A stretch of DNA of 64,000 bases from Cristatella mucedo (Eukaryota > Bryozoa > Phylactolaemata > Cristatellidae): NCBI GenBank assembly GCA_009760855.2, contig WPIO01000085.1, positions 1,010,001 to 1,074,000 of the forward strand, read 5' to 3'. A program made the position numbers and the translations under genes. This document shows positions 1 through 19,575 of the stretch, in pieces. Numbering within the stretch: the stretch's first letter is position 1; each line of letters opens with the position of its first letter. A model generated the notes under the pieces. The model made no database searches. It saw only the letters and a list, made by a program, of their open reading frames with translations, and had not been told where the DNA came from.

Positions 1-576
1 ACCTAATACCTGTAGCACGCTTACAATTGCGATATGCGCCTGAAATGAAATTCTAGCTAGCCGAGATGAACATAGCACTGCAACTACTGAGGCCCTCGAC
101 TAGTCAGCTAACTGCAAATTAACTCAGGCAAAAGCTGGCAAGAAGTATAGCATCGGGTCAGTTACGACTGGCGCATTTCTAGGCCTGCAGGATCAGACGT
201 TGTATGCAGCCGTCTGCTGCAGCCAACTTTTGGCAGTGGCAACCTAAGCGAATGAATCGGCTGCCTCGGCCCTCGGCACTCGTCGTATCCGGTCGTATCG
301 TCGTATCCGGCCGGCTGGGACACTCGACCTGTCCGAGGAGAGGCGAGCGAACGCAGGTAGGAAACAGCAAAAGAGCCTCCTGAAACCAAGGCCACTCGAC
401 CTCACTTTTTTAGGGTCGCTTGAAAATCTGCAATCTGCTGCCCGTGAACGAGGGAGAGACCGGAGAAGACACGGTGAACTGGCGACAGTGAACTGGCGAC
501 GAACGCCGAGCGACTGCGACTGCGCCTGTGTCGGTCTGCGTCGAGGCGACGGCACGTCGGGCACACCAGGACTGAC
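1..576. other. Unassigned sequence at window edge
   Basis: No recognisable gene. The minus strand is open over 244-582, but its translation matches no family I know. If the TSP1 exon at 577-891 belongs to a minus-strand gene, this stretch is its downstream intron. Confidence 0.4.
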
Positions 577-891
577 CTTCACCGCAGGACGAGCTGCAGT
601 CGGACCAGTTTCCGGTTGACCATCGGTGAACGAGCGGCTGGTCGCGTGCTTCGGCCACCAGAGACCGTACGCGGCTGACCGGTGGAGATGTAGTCCTACT
701 TGGGCTCTGCGAATCTGAGTCAGATTCGTCTACGTTGATGGTCTCTGCTGCAGTCGGTCGAGCTGTCACAGCTAGCTGTTGGCCACCGATTGCCCCAGCC
801 GGAAGAGAGCTCTCCTGCGCGACGAAGCTGCTGCTGCTTCCTGCATCGTCGTCACCGTCGCCGGAACCCTCGTTCACTTCAGCGACTTCAG
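577..891 (-). CDS. Internal exon with the first half of a thrombospondin type-1 repeat
   Basis: One exon of a secreted or extracellular-matrix protein, possibly of the ADAMTS/papilin/hemicentin type. On the minus strand a pyrimidine tract followed by CTGCAG forms an acceptor just above 891. A GAAG|GTCAGT donor closes the exon at 577. The 315-nt exon is phase 1 at both ends, the usual phase for shuffled extracellular modules. Its first part is acidic and Ser/Gly/Asp-rich linker. Its end encodes W-S-T-G-N-W-S-D-C-S-S-S-C-G-E, the WxxGxWSxCSxxCG core of a TSP1 domain. The frame beyond the donor loses the expected R.V.C half, which fits splicing there. The next exon should lie beyond position 1. 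The gene identity is not determinable. Confidence 0.6.
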
Positions 892-1184
892 CTGCAGCAA
901 GAAAAGATTTTTAGCCTATTTTTAGCTCTCCGAATAGCACCTGACGTAGCTCGGTTCAACAGCTCAGTCGAGTTTAAGTAGTTTAGCAAAATGGCCAATA
1001 GCCAAACGTTAAGATGCCATGATGATCCGACAGGCAAAGCTAGCCCCAACCCCCCCTCGCTGGGAAATTCCGGCTTCTGCAGTAGCACTGCAGCTGTCAC
1101 CGTCCGTGTGTCACCTTCGAGGTGGTTTTCACACAGTACATCCTTCACAAATGACCACAGCCTTGGCAGCCCTTATCGTCTCAT
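892..1184. other. Non-coding, presumed intron
   Basis: No supported coding sequence. It contains the pyrimidine tract and acceptor of the TSP1 exon (minus strand, about 892-915). Confidence 0.4.
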
Positions 1185-1271
1185 AGTAATAAAAAATAAT
1201 AATAATGCATTCATTCTAGCACCCACACAGAACTCAATCTTTACTATGCACCTTACATTTGCTGTAAAGGA
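1185..1271 (-). mobile_element. LINE-A 3' end fragment
   Basis: It starts with an (AAT)n tract and continues into the antisense of the conserved LINE-A 3' terminus (GAGAACTCAATCT..CTTTACATTTGCTGTAAA type). It is diverged and very short, a 5'-truncated copy. Confidence 0.7.
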
Positions 1272-1436
1272 AGCCTGATAGAACCGATTTCTCCGGCAAA
1301 CAGCAGCCAACGGCCTCAGCTATCGAGTTCGTCTTCCATTCGAGCATTGTCCCCCTGCCGATCGAGCTTTGCAGTAGCTTTCGACGAAGTTTACCTTTAA
1401 ACTAAGAGCTCGCCTACCCTCACCGGAGCAAACCCT

Positions 1437-1548
1437 TAATGGGCCGTGATAGCCCAGAAGGTAAGGCACTAGCTCTTTCGAATCCTGCAGTTAGTGGGCG
1501 ATCCTTTATTGCCAACGGCAAGCAGTGATAATAGCTGTTACGGCTCTT
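1437..1548 (+). mobile_element. tRNA-derived SINE, second family
   Basis: Contains an A-box-like TAGCCCAGAAGGTAAGGCA and a B-box-like TTCGAATCC, followed by GCAGTTAGTGGGC. The tail after the B box is shared with 3842-3945, so this is a dispersed repeat rather than a tRNA gene. Confidence 0.5.
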
Positions 1549-1573
1549 CTGCTGTTGTATAGATCATGCTGTT

Positions 1574-1677
1574 AAACCAGCTAATATATATATATATATA
1601 TTAGCTGGTATACAAGTAAGAGTGTATATATATATATACTGTTACTTGTATACCAGCTAATATATAAATATATAATA

Positions 1678-1708
<31 letters not shown>

Positions 1709-1710
1709 GT
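1574..1710. repeat. Nested AT-rich hairpins and (TA)n
   Basis: The arms at 1601-1619 and 1642-1660 are perfect inverted repeats (TTAGCTGGTATACAAGTAA type). The first also pairs with 1576-1590 across a (TA)n core. A (TA)n run follows to 1708. It may be a small MITE or cruciform-prone microsatellite. Confidence 0.6.
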
Positions 1711-2885
1711 TTACAGTAATCGGGCCTTAGTGGCAGGTGAACGCGACCTGGGCATTGTTGGTGACCGGCTGTTGACCTGGGTGGGTATCATGGCCCACAG
1801 AGTGATCTGGACTAAATGAAAGGTGCAAGCTCGGTAGATTCGTGCCCTCGGCTTCTGTTTCGGCGAAAGCTCGAGCAGGCGAGAAAAACCGAAAAGAAGC
1901 TCGAAATCAACGAGATTCGGTGTGCCCTGTCCCACCCACCCCTGCACCCATGCCCTTTTTTTACTTTTAGTCCACGAGTGAATCTTCAGTGACTCGATAG
2001 TCGGGCTCGGCGAGGGCAAGGCCGAGAGCAAGGCCGCAGAAGCCTATTCTGCCGTGGGGCTGGCTGTTCTCCATTGGTACTCGCAGAGCTACTTATGCTG
2101 TATAGCTTGTACCCACACATGGACTTGTGATTTGAACTGAGAGAGAGAGAGAGAGAGACAGACAGAGATGGAGAGAGATAAAGAGACGGACAGACAGAGG
2201 AAGGGCATTGAAATAAGCTAGGTAGGCATCGCTGTAGCAGTGCAGCTGCAGCAGTCTAACTTAGCAGTCTGCGTAAATTTCGGCTATTTCACTGGCAGCA
2301 ATGACCGAGCATCGGTGCAGGTGCTAGTCTCAGCGTGTGCTTGCAGGTGCTTGCGTGTGACGACGACTGCTGAGCAGCAAGGCCGATTTGGCATGGCCTT
2401 TATACCGGCCTCCTAGGCACCGGGCTGTGCATGCAGGTATGCGCACGGTTCAGCATCTGAAATCAAAAGCCGGCGGCCACCATGTGCCAGCCATCAAGCT
2501 GTGGCATCGTCAGTCTGCGAATGCCGCGGCGGCTTTCCATTCAGCTCACAGGCATGCCAGCCGGCTGCCGAAGCACGTGGAGCCAGCCAGCCGGCTATTC
2601 AGTAGCCATCACCTGAAAGCTCTATAGGCAAGCTGTAAACGCTCTGCACTGGCAGGTCAAGGTCGAGCTCGAAGAGGGGGGCATCTGCCAAGGCTCTGTC
2701 TGACGTTTTTTGAGGAAACCGGGGAAATTCTTGAAAATCCTTCGCTCAGCTTCTTAAGATTCGAGTGCGACTGAGGTCGTGGCAATTATAAAGAGCAGCC
2801 TCGTGCAACCGATCAAAGGTCATAACACTGGGATCTGGCTAAGTAAGAAAAGACTTGGAGAAGGGTTTTCTTAGCTCTGTGTAGC
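1711..2885. other. No recognised gene
   Basis: Moderately GC-rich, apparently single-copy DNA with a short GA/GACA microsatellite near 2130-2200. The open frames at 1711-2031 (minus) and 2388-2627 (plus) have no family resemblance and no convincing splice sites. Confidence 0.4.
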
Positions 2886-3020
<135 letters not shown>

Positions 3021-3469
3021 TGTCTCTCTAACTTTCCCTTTATCCCCTCTTTTCTTACTCATATCCTCGTATATTCTGCCTGCATTTGAGCATATGGCAC
3101 GTAAAAAGTTATTAACTACTATTACTTACTCGAAATCACAAACGGCAGAAGCCATAGAGGGCGAAATATTGACTTTGCACGAAAGTCAGCTGAAGGTCAA
3201 ATGATGGCTATTCAGGTGGTCTGACGACCCTCGCGATTAAATGCTCCAGTTTCGACTTTTAATAGACTTAGAGGAGACAACAGTCGACTACCCACCCATC
3301 CGGGGCTCTATATGTATGCACTCTATGTGCTCTATGTCTATGTGTTCTATATCTATGCACTTTGAGGTCAAGGTCTGCCTGCAGGGAGGTATCTAAACGA
3401 CTGTCTGCCATGACAGGCTCCGACGTGGCCCAAGTATCAAGTCGCCTCGACCACGGTCGAGGTTAACGT
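3021..3469. other. No recognised gene
   Basis: Unassigned host DNA. It includes a short tandem series of CTCTATGTGxTCTAT-like words at about 3305-3360. Confidence 0.4.
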
Positions 3470-3575
3470 ATTTGCTGACCGAGGTCGTGGGCTCGAGCCC
3501 TTTGCCAGCTATGCAAAGCCCTGGGTAGAGGTTTATCTTAAGGCGCTTCACAAACTAGTTATATTTATTGAATTT
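3470..3575 (+). mobile_element. SINE-1 fragment (tRNA-derived)
   Basis: Contains GAGGTCGTGGGCTCGAGCCC (B-box region) and a tail ending in AAGGCGCTTCACAAACTAGTTATATTTATTG. It matches the layout of the longer SINE-1 copy at 56961-57132 but lacks the 5' half. Confidence 0.6.
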
Positions 3576-3841
3576 TTTATTGGAACTTCTTGTGTCGGTC
3601 ATGGTCGTTAGAGGTAATCGATCTGTCTCTAGCCGAAATTCCAGATACTACAGGCTCGATTGAAAACAGTAGCAACTGATGCTAGAGCCTTTCTCGCCTC
3701 CTGCTCCGCGAGATTGAGCCTTGGTGGCAAACGTCGTTGCAGAGCAGCCAACTCGTACCGATAAGAAACTCGACGGTTCGTCTCTGACCAACTCGGTTCG
3801 TATGCCAGTCGCAGCCCTCCGACCCCCAAGGTTCTCGCTTC

Positions 3842-3945
3842 TTCACGACCGAGGCCCGTGGGTTCGAATCCTGCAGTTAGTGGGCCATCCTGTATTGCCA
3901 ACTTCGTGCGGTGTTGATAGCCGTTGAGGCTCTTCTGCACTTCCA
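3842..3945 (+). mobile_element. tRNA-derived SINE, second family
   Basis: GTGGGTTCGAATCCTGCAG carries a clear B box. The downstream TTAGTGGGCCATCCTGTATTG recurs at 1490-1515, and both copies continue into similar GTTGATAGC/CTCTTCTG words. Confidence 0.55.
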
Positions 3946-4829
3946 CCCTCTCTCCCTACCACCCACCTACTCATCCCTACCTCCCACCAGAGGAGAGCTC
4001 CTGCAGAGGATCCCTCATCCGGTCCAGTCGATCTGCTACTGACCGGTTCCCTCCTTCTCTGGCTTTGCATCAGCAGATTTATGTGCCTGCAATGCACAGG
4101 CACACTAGACGGCATCCTCGTTTCATCAAGCCAGTCTTACTGGATACTTACTCATTACGCCGGAATCTAGCATTCTTCCGTTGACGTCTTCAAGCTGAAA
4201 GCACACAATTGTTCTCGATGGCCCGATTGTCGCCCGTTGCGAAAGCTCGATTATTCGAAGGCATACAGCCGACAAGCGCTATGCAGAACTACTGCGAACG
4301 AGCTTGCACGCGAGGTGATTTAAAGCAAACTATCAAATATCTGAACCGCAGGGAGCTGCAGCAGCGACAGCAGCAGGAAGGAAAGGGTGATGGGGGTCAG
4401 GGGTGAAGGGGTGCTGGGGTCAGGGTGAAGGGGGTTATGGGGTCAGGGGTAAAGGGGTGATGGATGTCAGCAGCCACAGACAGCGACGACGAGGCACGCT
4501 AACAAACGTCTACCGGACGCCTCACCTCAGCACCGCCGGCATCATCTGCAGCAGCCGTTACTAGAGCAAAGGCCAGAGCTGCCAAAAGCAGCTGACGAGT
4601 CCGAGAAGAATGCAGCATCGTGAATGGGCCGCCGCGGCTGCTGCTGCCGAGAGCGACGGCCGAGGGCTGCTTGCTACAAACAAAAGAAAGGGAGGACGCT
4701 TTGATCCCTGACCTCTGACTCCATCTTCTCTTTTCGATGCTCCGACGACGACGACGATTTACCGGCCTCGCGGCTGGGGCTCAGTGAAGGCTGGGGTGGA
4801 GGGAGTTCTGCCCCAAACGGGAGTATCGC
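3946..4829. other. No recognised gene; G-rich repeat
   Basis: The stretch 4381-4466 is a degenerate repeat of GGGGTCAGGGGTGAAGGGGTG-like units with many G runs, so it could form G-quadruplexes on the plus strand. The rest is GC-rich with CAG/CGG triplets and no supported exon. Confidence 0.4.
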
Positions 4830-5006
4830 TAATAATAATAATAATAATTCACTTGATAAAGTGCCCTCAGAGAACTCAATCTCTCTCTAGGCGCTTTACA
4901 TTTGCTGTAAAGTGAAATGGAATTGAATGGTAAGTAAAATCATGCTTGAAAAACAAACGAAATGAATAACTTGGTTAGGGGTGACATGCACAGGGTCGCT
5001 ATTCAC
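4830..5006 (-). mobile_element. LINE-A 3' end fragment
   Basis: An (AAT)n tract is followed by antisense LINE-A 3' sequence including the GCGCC/GGCGC-type hairpin and the CATGCACAGGGTC segment. It is 5'-truncated. Confidence 0.85.
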
Positions 5007-5057
5007 TCCAGCCCAAGTGGATCGCCTCTTTTCGCCTACAGCCGAGCGCCCACGAGT

Positions 5058-5474
5058 GAGAGAGCCGCAATCGGTGAGAGAGATGGAGAGGGAGGGAGGA
5101 AGAGAGAGCTAGAGAGAGAGAGAGAGGGGGAGAGAGGGGAAGAGATGGGAAGAGAGAGGGGAGATAGATGGGGAGGGAGAGAGAGAGAGAGCTACTGAGA
5201 TCGTGGGCTCGAGCCCCGAGGCTTATGTGAGGCTCCTGAATAAAGATGAAGTTCTCTTGGGCGATATATAAATGAATTATATTTATTATTATTTATATAG
5301 CTAGAGAGAGAGAGAGAGAGGGAGAGTGAGAAGGGGAGAGAGAAGGGCAAGGAGAGAGAGAGGGGGAGGGAGAGAGGGAAAGAGAGTGAAAGAGTGGGAG
5401 GGAGGAAAGGAGGGAGGAAAGGAGGGAGGAAAGGAGGGAGGAAAGGAGGGATGAAAGGAAGGAGAGAGTCGGAA
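5058..5474. repeat. (GA)n and (GGAAAGGAG)n with embedded SINE-1 tail
   Basis: GA-rich microsatellite at 5058-5195 and 5301-5395, then GGAGGGAGGAAA units at 5395-5455. Between them, 5188-5290 is a SINE-1 fragment: GATCGTGGGCTCGAGCCCC, then GAAGTTCTCTTGGGCG and a TATAAATGAATTATATTTATT tail. Confidence 0.8.
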
Positions 5475-7350
<1,876 letters not shown>

Positions 7351-7429
7351 GACTGACAGCGAGAGACACGCAGTGAGACTCTTATGCTCTTTCTCTCAAA
7401 CTCCTAATTTGACGCTCTGTCTGTCTGTC

Positions 7430-7491
<62 letters not shown>

Positions 7492-7780
7492 TGTCTTTCT
7501 CACTCTCCGTTTCTCTGTCTTCATCTCTCTCTCCGCGTTTGCACGTGTTGTTTTTAGGCTTGCATTAAAAGGTTCTGAAGGCTTTATTGCATTGTGGCGG
7601 TAACTCTTCAAGGTTGACCCACTTCGCAGCCAGCGTTCCCGAACGGTGCAGCGCCCAGGCGACACGCCACAGCGGATGCATTTTTCCGTCGGCGAGGCGC
7701 ATTGCGATTGCGTGCGCGCGCGGCGCGGCGAGCGGTCGCAGCGATTGCGGAGCCGCGCGCCAGCCGGTGCCGCGCGGCGT
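7351..7780. other. CT microsatellite and unassigned DNA
   Basis: (CT)n at about 7434-7487. The rest is GC-rich without a supported gene. Confidence 0.4.
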
Positions 7781-7925
7781 TCACTGGCCCAGTGGCAGAG
7801 GCGCCGACCGCTGTCTGGTCGCGATCGTGGCCCCGCGGCACGTCGTGCGAGGCACCTGAACAGAGATTAAGTTCTCTTAGGGCGCTGTACAGATTAATAA
7901 TAGTATCAAATTATAACATTCTTCT
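7781..7925 (+). mobile_element. Diverged SINE with LINE-A-like tail
   Basis: GGCACCTGAACAGAGATTAAGTTCTCTTAGGGCGCTGTACAG has the same layout as the LINE-A and SINE-1 3' hairpin and is followed by an ATTAATAATA tail. The upstream TGGCCCAGTGGCAGAGGCGCCGACC resembles a tRNA A box. Confidence 0.45.
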
Positions 7926-8054
7926 AATGCCGAGTGGCGACCCGGTAGAGTAGCAGCTAGAGCGAGCACCCGAGCGCCGCGGCGGCTGCGACGGCCAAAC
8001 AGCCGATGGACGCCGGCGGCCGGCAAGGCGCAGGTGAGCTGCAGCTCGAACGCC

Positions 8055-9187
8055 GGCTCTGTCTCTGGGTCTTTGGCTCTCTCTGGCTCTCTCTCTGTCT
8101 CTCTCTCCTGTCTCTGTCTCTCTCTCCTGTCTTTGTCTCTCACTCTGTCTCTCTCTCACTCTCTAGCTCTCTGTCTCTCTCTCTGTCTGTCTCTCTCTCT
8201 CTCTGTCTGTCTCCCACTCCCTGTCTCTCTCCTGCCTCTGGCTCTCTGTCTCTCTCTCTGTCTCTCACTCTCTCTCTCTCTCCTGTCTCTGTCTCTCACT
8301 CTGTCTCTCTTCCACTCTCTGGCTCTCTGTCTCTCTCTCTCTCTCTGTCTCTCACTCTCTCTCTCTCTCTCCTGTCTCTGTCTCTCACTCTGTCTCTCTC
8401 TCACTCTCTGGCTCTCTCTCTCTCTGTCTCTCACTCTCTGTCTCTCTCCTGTCTCTGGCTCTCTGTCTCTCTCTCAGTCTCTCCCTGTCTCTCACTCTCT
8501 CTCTGTGTCTCTGTCCTGTCTGTCTCTCACTCTCTCTCACTCTGTCTCTCTCTGACTCTCTGTCTCTCTCTGTCTGTCTCTCACTCTCTGTCTCTCTCCT
8601 GTCTCTGTCTCTCACTCTGTCTCTATGTCTCTTTCTCACTCTCTGTCTCTCTCTGTCTCTCTTTGTCTCTGTTTCTCTGTCTCTCTTTGTCTCTGTCTCT
8701 CTGTCTCTGTCTGTCTCTCACTCTCTGTCTCTCTCCTGTCTCTGTCTCTCACTTTCTCTCTCCCTCTCTCACTCTGTCTCTCTCAGTCACTGTCTCTCTT
8801 TGTCTCTGTCTCTCTCTCTCTGTCTCTCTCTATGTCTCTCTGTCTCTCTCTCTCTCTGTCGCTCTCTCTCTGCCTCTCTGTCTCTCTCTGTCTCTCTCTC
8901 TGTCTCTCTCCTGTCTCTCTCTGACTTTCTGTCTCTCACTTTGTCTCTCTCTGTCTCTATCTTTCTCTCTTTGTCTCTCTTTGTCTCTGTCTCCCTCTGT
9001 CTGTCTCTCTCTTTCTCTGTCTGTCTGTATCTCTCTCTATCTCTCTGTCTCTCTGTCTCTCTCCTGTCTCTCTCCTGTCTCTGTCTGTCACTCCCTCTCT
9101 CTCACTCTGTCTCTCTTATTCTCTGTCTCCCTCTCACTCTCTGTCTCTCCCTCTGTTTCTCTCTTTCTCTGTCTGTCTGTCTGTCTC

Positions 9188-9218
<31 letters not shown>

Positions 9219-9322
9219 TTCTCTCTCTCCTGTCTCTCACTCTGTCTCTCTGTCTCTCTGACTCTCTGTCTCTCTCTGTGTCTCTCTGTGTCTCTCTGTC
9301 TCTCTGTCTCTCTGTCTCTCTC

Positions 9323-9419
<97 letters not shown>
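8055..9419. repeat. 1.37-kb CT/GT satellite (CTCTGT-type)
   Basis: A mosaic of TCTC, TGTC, CACT and CTGG tetranucleotides, ending in pure (CT)n from about 9330. Both strands are almost free of stop codons over the tract. This yields long Ser/Leu (plus) or Arg/Glu (minus) open frames with no protein-like character. Confidence 0.95.
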
Positions 9420-9421
<2 letters not shown>

Positions 9422-9489
9422 CCGCCTGCCCGTTCGCCCGAGCGCGAGCTGAGCTTTGTTCGAGTCACGTGGACCAGTGACCAACGAAC

Positions 9490-9809
9490 GAGGCGTCTGC
9501 GACAGCGAGGCCGCAGACGCCTCGCTGTCGCAGACGCCTCGCTGTCGCAGACGCCTCGCTGTCGCAGACGCCTCGCTGTCGCAGACGCCTCGCTGTCGCA
9601 GACGCCTCGCTGTCGCAGACGCCTCGCTGTCGCAGACGCCTCGCTGTCGCAGACGCCTCGCTGTCGCAGACGCCTCGCTGTCGCAGACGCCTCGCTGTCG
9701 CAGACGCCTCGCTGTCGCAGACGCCTCGCTGTCGCAGACGCCTCGCTGTCGCAGACGCCTCGCTGTCGCAGACGCCTCGCTGTCGCAGACGCCTCGCTGT
9801 CGCAGACGC
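9490..9809. repeat. 17-bp minisatellite with one inverted unit
   Basis: About 17-18 nearly identical units of CAGACGCCTCGCTGTCG run from about 9511 to 9809. Just before them, 9490-9509 carries a unit in the opposite orientation, so the array begins with a hairpin. Three units make 51 nt, so every frame encodes a 17-residue repeat. This explains the long open frames here, and there are no unique spacers. Confidence 0.95.
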
Positions 9810-10014
9810 GGCGGTGGGCAGCCTCGCGGGGCTGCCCGCCCCCGCGCTGGACAGACCGCCTCGGCCGGCGGCGCACGATTTTCGGCGGCGGCGGAGGATG
9901 CGGCGCGCGGAAACGAGGCCGAGGATCGACGCGAATGTTCGCACGTACGCACGTACCCGCACACACGGCCGACACGGACACGCATAAGCGGCAGAGCAAC
10001 AGCTAAACCTCTCG
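9810..10014. other. GC-rich flank of the minisatellite
   Basis: No supported gene. It includes short GTACGCACGTAC-like alternation near 9945. Confidence 0.4.
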
Positions 10015-10105
10015 TCCACACAGGATCTGAGGGCGGTACGAGGAGGCTGAAACTGGTGCAGCAGTTCAGCTAGGAACGAATGGGGCCAAGCCGTGATAGT
10101 TTCAA
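10015..10105 (-). mobile_element. LINE-B fragment
   Basis: Antisense to the LINE-B segment encoding the end of the RT ORF (..GAGGCTGAAACTGGTGCAGCAGTTCAGCTAGG..). It matches 22330-22390 and 49720-49790. Confidence 0.75.
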
Positions 10106-10338
10106 GAAGTGCGAGCACCTTGCCCACGGGCTATGACGCAGGGGCTCACGTTCAGTCTCTCCATGCATCGCGCGATTCACGGGCTAAGAAGCAGGGGCTA
10201 TTCAGCCTGTCGGGATGCCCTGGCGTGTTGGATGCCAGTAGGTTCTCAGGGCTGCCTCACCCTAACGGGGCAAGTCCCTGAACGACGAAACGTATTTAAT
10301 ACATATCTACATATATATTTATATTAAACGTTAAATAT

Positions 10339-10768
10339 ATGTAATGTAATGTATCTCCGCCTGTAACTCCACAAAGTCATAAAGACCATGTGGGTGTTAC
10401 GCAGGAGAGTTTTGTATAGCGCACTCACAGCCTACGCGGCTTTCGGTATGCATTCGGTAGCCAACAGACTTCGTCTCGCGCAACAAAGAGAAAGTGGGAA
10501 GCATAGCAGAGTCAGGAGAGCAGTTGAGGTAGTGAGTAGCATAGAAGTAGCAGCTCAGGACCGCTGAAAAAGATGTGCCATAGTCGGCAGTAGTAGAGTA
10601 GTTGTCGTTGCGTAAGAGTTGTGGAAGCGAGTTCTACAGTCTAAGACCTGCAGAGCTAAAGCTTCTGTCGCAAACTGTCTTTAAGCGGAGGAATGGGACA
10701 GCTAATTTATTGTCCACACAGGACCTCAGGATGCGAATACGCTGAAACTGATGCAGCAGTTCAGCTAT
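10339..10768 (-). mobile_element. LINE-B 3' end fragment
   Basis: It begins with the ATGTAATGTATCTCC tail and runs antisense through the LINE-B 3' UTR and the C-terminal coding part. It is closely similar to 21942-22545 and 49356-49790 and is 5'-truncated. Confidence 0.9.
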
Positions 10769-11040
10769 GTATATGCATATTAAATATATACGAAATATAT
10801 TACACATATATATATATACGATTATACATTATATATATATACGATTATTATATATATACGATTTATTTAACCCAGTATTAAATTTATTATTACTACATTA
10901 CTACATATTATTATTATTACATTTATTATACTAGCATATACACTAAACATCACATTGTAATGTTGTTAAATTTAATATTAAATTTAAAATTTAACAGACT
11001 AATTAGTTTTTATTATATATACAATAATATTTAACCGAAT
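10769..11040. other. AT-rich, simple-sequence DNA
   Basis: (TA)n-like stretches with repeated TATATACGATT words and ATTATTATTA runs. No gene. Confidence 0.6.
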
Positions 11041-12333
11041 ATTCGACCGAGCGGGGGTCGAGAGTCGTGCGAGAGTCGCAAGACGAATGCGAGCAAAATT
11101 CCCGTCGGCCCTTGGCCAGGCCAGCGACGCAAGAGCGCACCGCCCTCTGAAGCGGAAGAGAAAGCCGAAAGGACGGCGAGAGGCGCCCCGCTCGGACGCA
11201 GCTTCGGAACGCCGCTGCGCGAAAGCTGAGCGACGGTACGACGCGACGCGAAAAATGGCGACGCGCACTTGACGCGCCGACGGCGGAGCGCCGCCGCCGA
11301 CGGCGCGTTCGGATTGCGGCACGCCGGGCGGGTTTGCGGTTCCGGAACTGCCGCCGCGGCGCCGCCGCGACGCGCTGGCGCAGGCGATCGCTTCAAAGCG
11401 AACTCCGGACGGTGCGCAGCGGTTCAAACGACGCTTTATTACCGGATGCCGAGGCAGCCGCGAGCGAGACAAGGTCCGCGCTGCAGCTGTTCGATCGGCG
11501 TTCGGTGCCGCAACGAATCCGTTTAGTTAGTCTCCGCAGCAACGCGAGCGAGCCGGCCGAAGAATGCTGCGGCAGGCGGCGGCGCGCCCAAACGACGAGC
11601 TGCTAACTCGCGCGACGGCCGTCGCCAGAGGAAGCCAGGCCGTCCACCCAGTTTACTTGCTGTCGTGTAGTCCAAACCAGTAAGGCCCAGAGGCTGCGGT
11701 GAAAGGCCGCTTCCGGAAGTGAACGATCCTTGCAATGGGCGATCTCGATTGACGACCAGCGGCCGCATAGCGACTTGATACCGCCGAGTTGTAGTCACAG
11801 CACTCTCTCGATTCTAGCTTAATTTTTTTTGGTTTTGGATTTTAAATCATGAGGCGGCCTAAGTATGCCAGCAACGTTCGGATGTGACCGGCCCCGCCCG
11901 CCCGTGACCTCTGCCGTGACCCGCTCGAAGCGGCGGTTTTCGCAGCCGCGAACAGGTATTTGAACGCAGGGACGCCAGTGTACAGGTGTATCTGTGCTTG
12001 TGACACTAGCTAGACTTGCAGTGAATTACCGCTCCGTACCCGGCACTAGGCGACGGTCACATCGGCGGCTTCGGGAAGCACCGACGGCTGTGGGTGGGAG
12101 GGGGGATCTGGTATCGAGACTTGCGTTGCTATGCCGATTGGCGTCAAAATATATCTATTAATAAAAACCGCCTGTTGTAACAGAACTATTCGGATCGAGA
12201 CGGGCGAGCGCTTTCGGAAACAGACGAGACGCGCCATTAAGATGACTAGTCTGCCGCCTTAAGACGAATGTATGCACAGCGAGCAGGTTATTAACACTTT
12301 CGCCGTAGCGTAAGCTTAAGCTCTCCGATCGCT
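11041..12333. promoter_or_regulatory. CpG-rich 5' flank of KIFBP
   Basis: A strongly GC- and CpG-rich block immediately upstream of the KIFBP start codon. Open frames on both strands are composition-driven and Arg/Ala-rich. Position and composition suggest the promoter or 5' UTR region, but I see no decisive core promoter element. Calling it regulatory is inference. Confidence 0.35.
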
Positions 12334-19049
<6,716 letters not shown>

Positions 19050-19575
19050 AGTAATAATAATACATTTGTATAGCATCCTCTAAGAACTTGACCATTTTCT
19101 AGACACTTTACTAGGCTGTAAAGGACGAATAATCATATGGTAACTGGTACCACTCATAGAGTCACCATGTATAGTATGGTTATCGGTAAATTATGGTTAG
19201 CGAAAATATAGCTAGTAATAGCATGCAGTGCAGCATTAATAAGCACACAAAGCAGTCACAAGGAACCTGCAAATGCTGGAGAAACCTATGAGTTTATAGC
19301 TTCGACTTGAAGGTTTTTAAGTCAAGAGATGTCGTGGCATCATTCGGGAATGAGTTCGGGGCTTTTAGAGCCCACGAACTGACCACACAGCTTCCAAAGG
19401 ATTTTAGGCTGTTCGAGGCACGGCTTAATGATTTGAGTAAGAGAAGAGCACGTAGTAGGAGGCCTAGGCTGGTTTGGAAGTAGTTCTGATAGGTGAGTGA
19501 TTTATGCTAAGCTATTGGCACTCATCTTTCACAGAATACGTAAAAGGGCAAGTTCAAAATTTTTTCTCTGATTAC
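19050..19575 (-). mobile_element. Old, diverged LINE-A copy
   Basis: It starts with TAATAATAATACATTTG and follows the LINE-A 3' order: the CTAAGAACTTGACC..TTCTAGACACTTTAC hairpin region, then antisense coding sequence around GGGAATGAGTTCGGGGCTTTTAGAGCCC. It carries many substitutions and indels. Confidence 0.65.

Noticed and set aside
9490-9809. CRISPR-like array
   Set aside because: Units are contiguous 17-mers without unique spacers, in eukaryotic DNA. It is a minisatellite.
8006-10006. A 666-codon open frame (Ser/Leu-rich) and the matching minus-strand Arg/Glu frames
   Set aside because: They are translations of the CT/GT satellite and the 17-bp minisatellite, open in several frames at once, with no start context, splice sites or domain.
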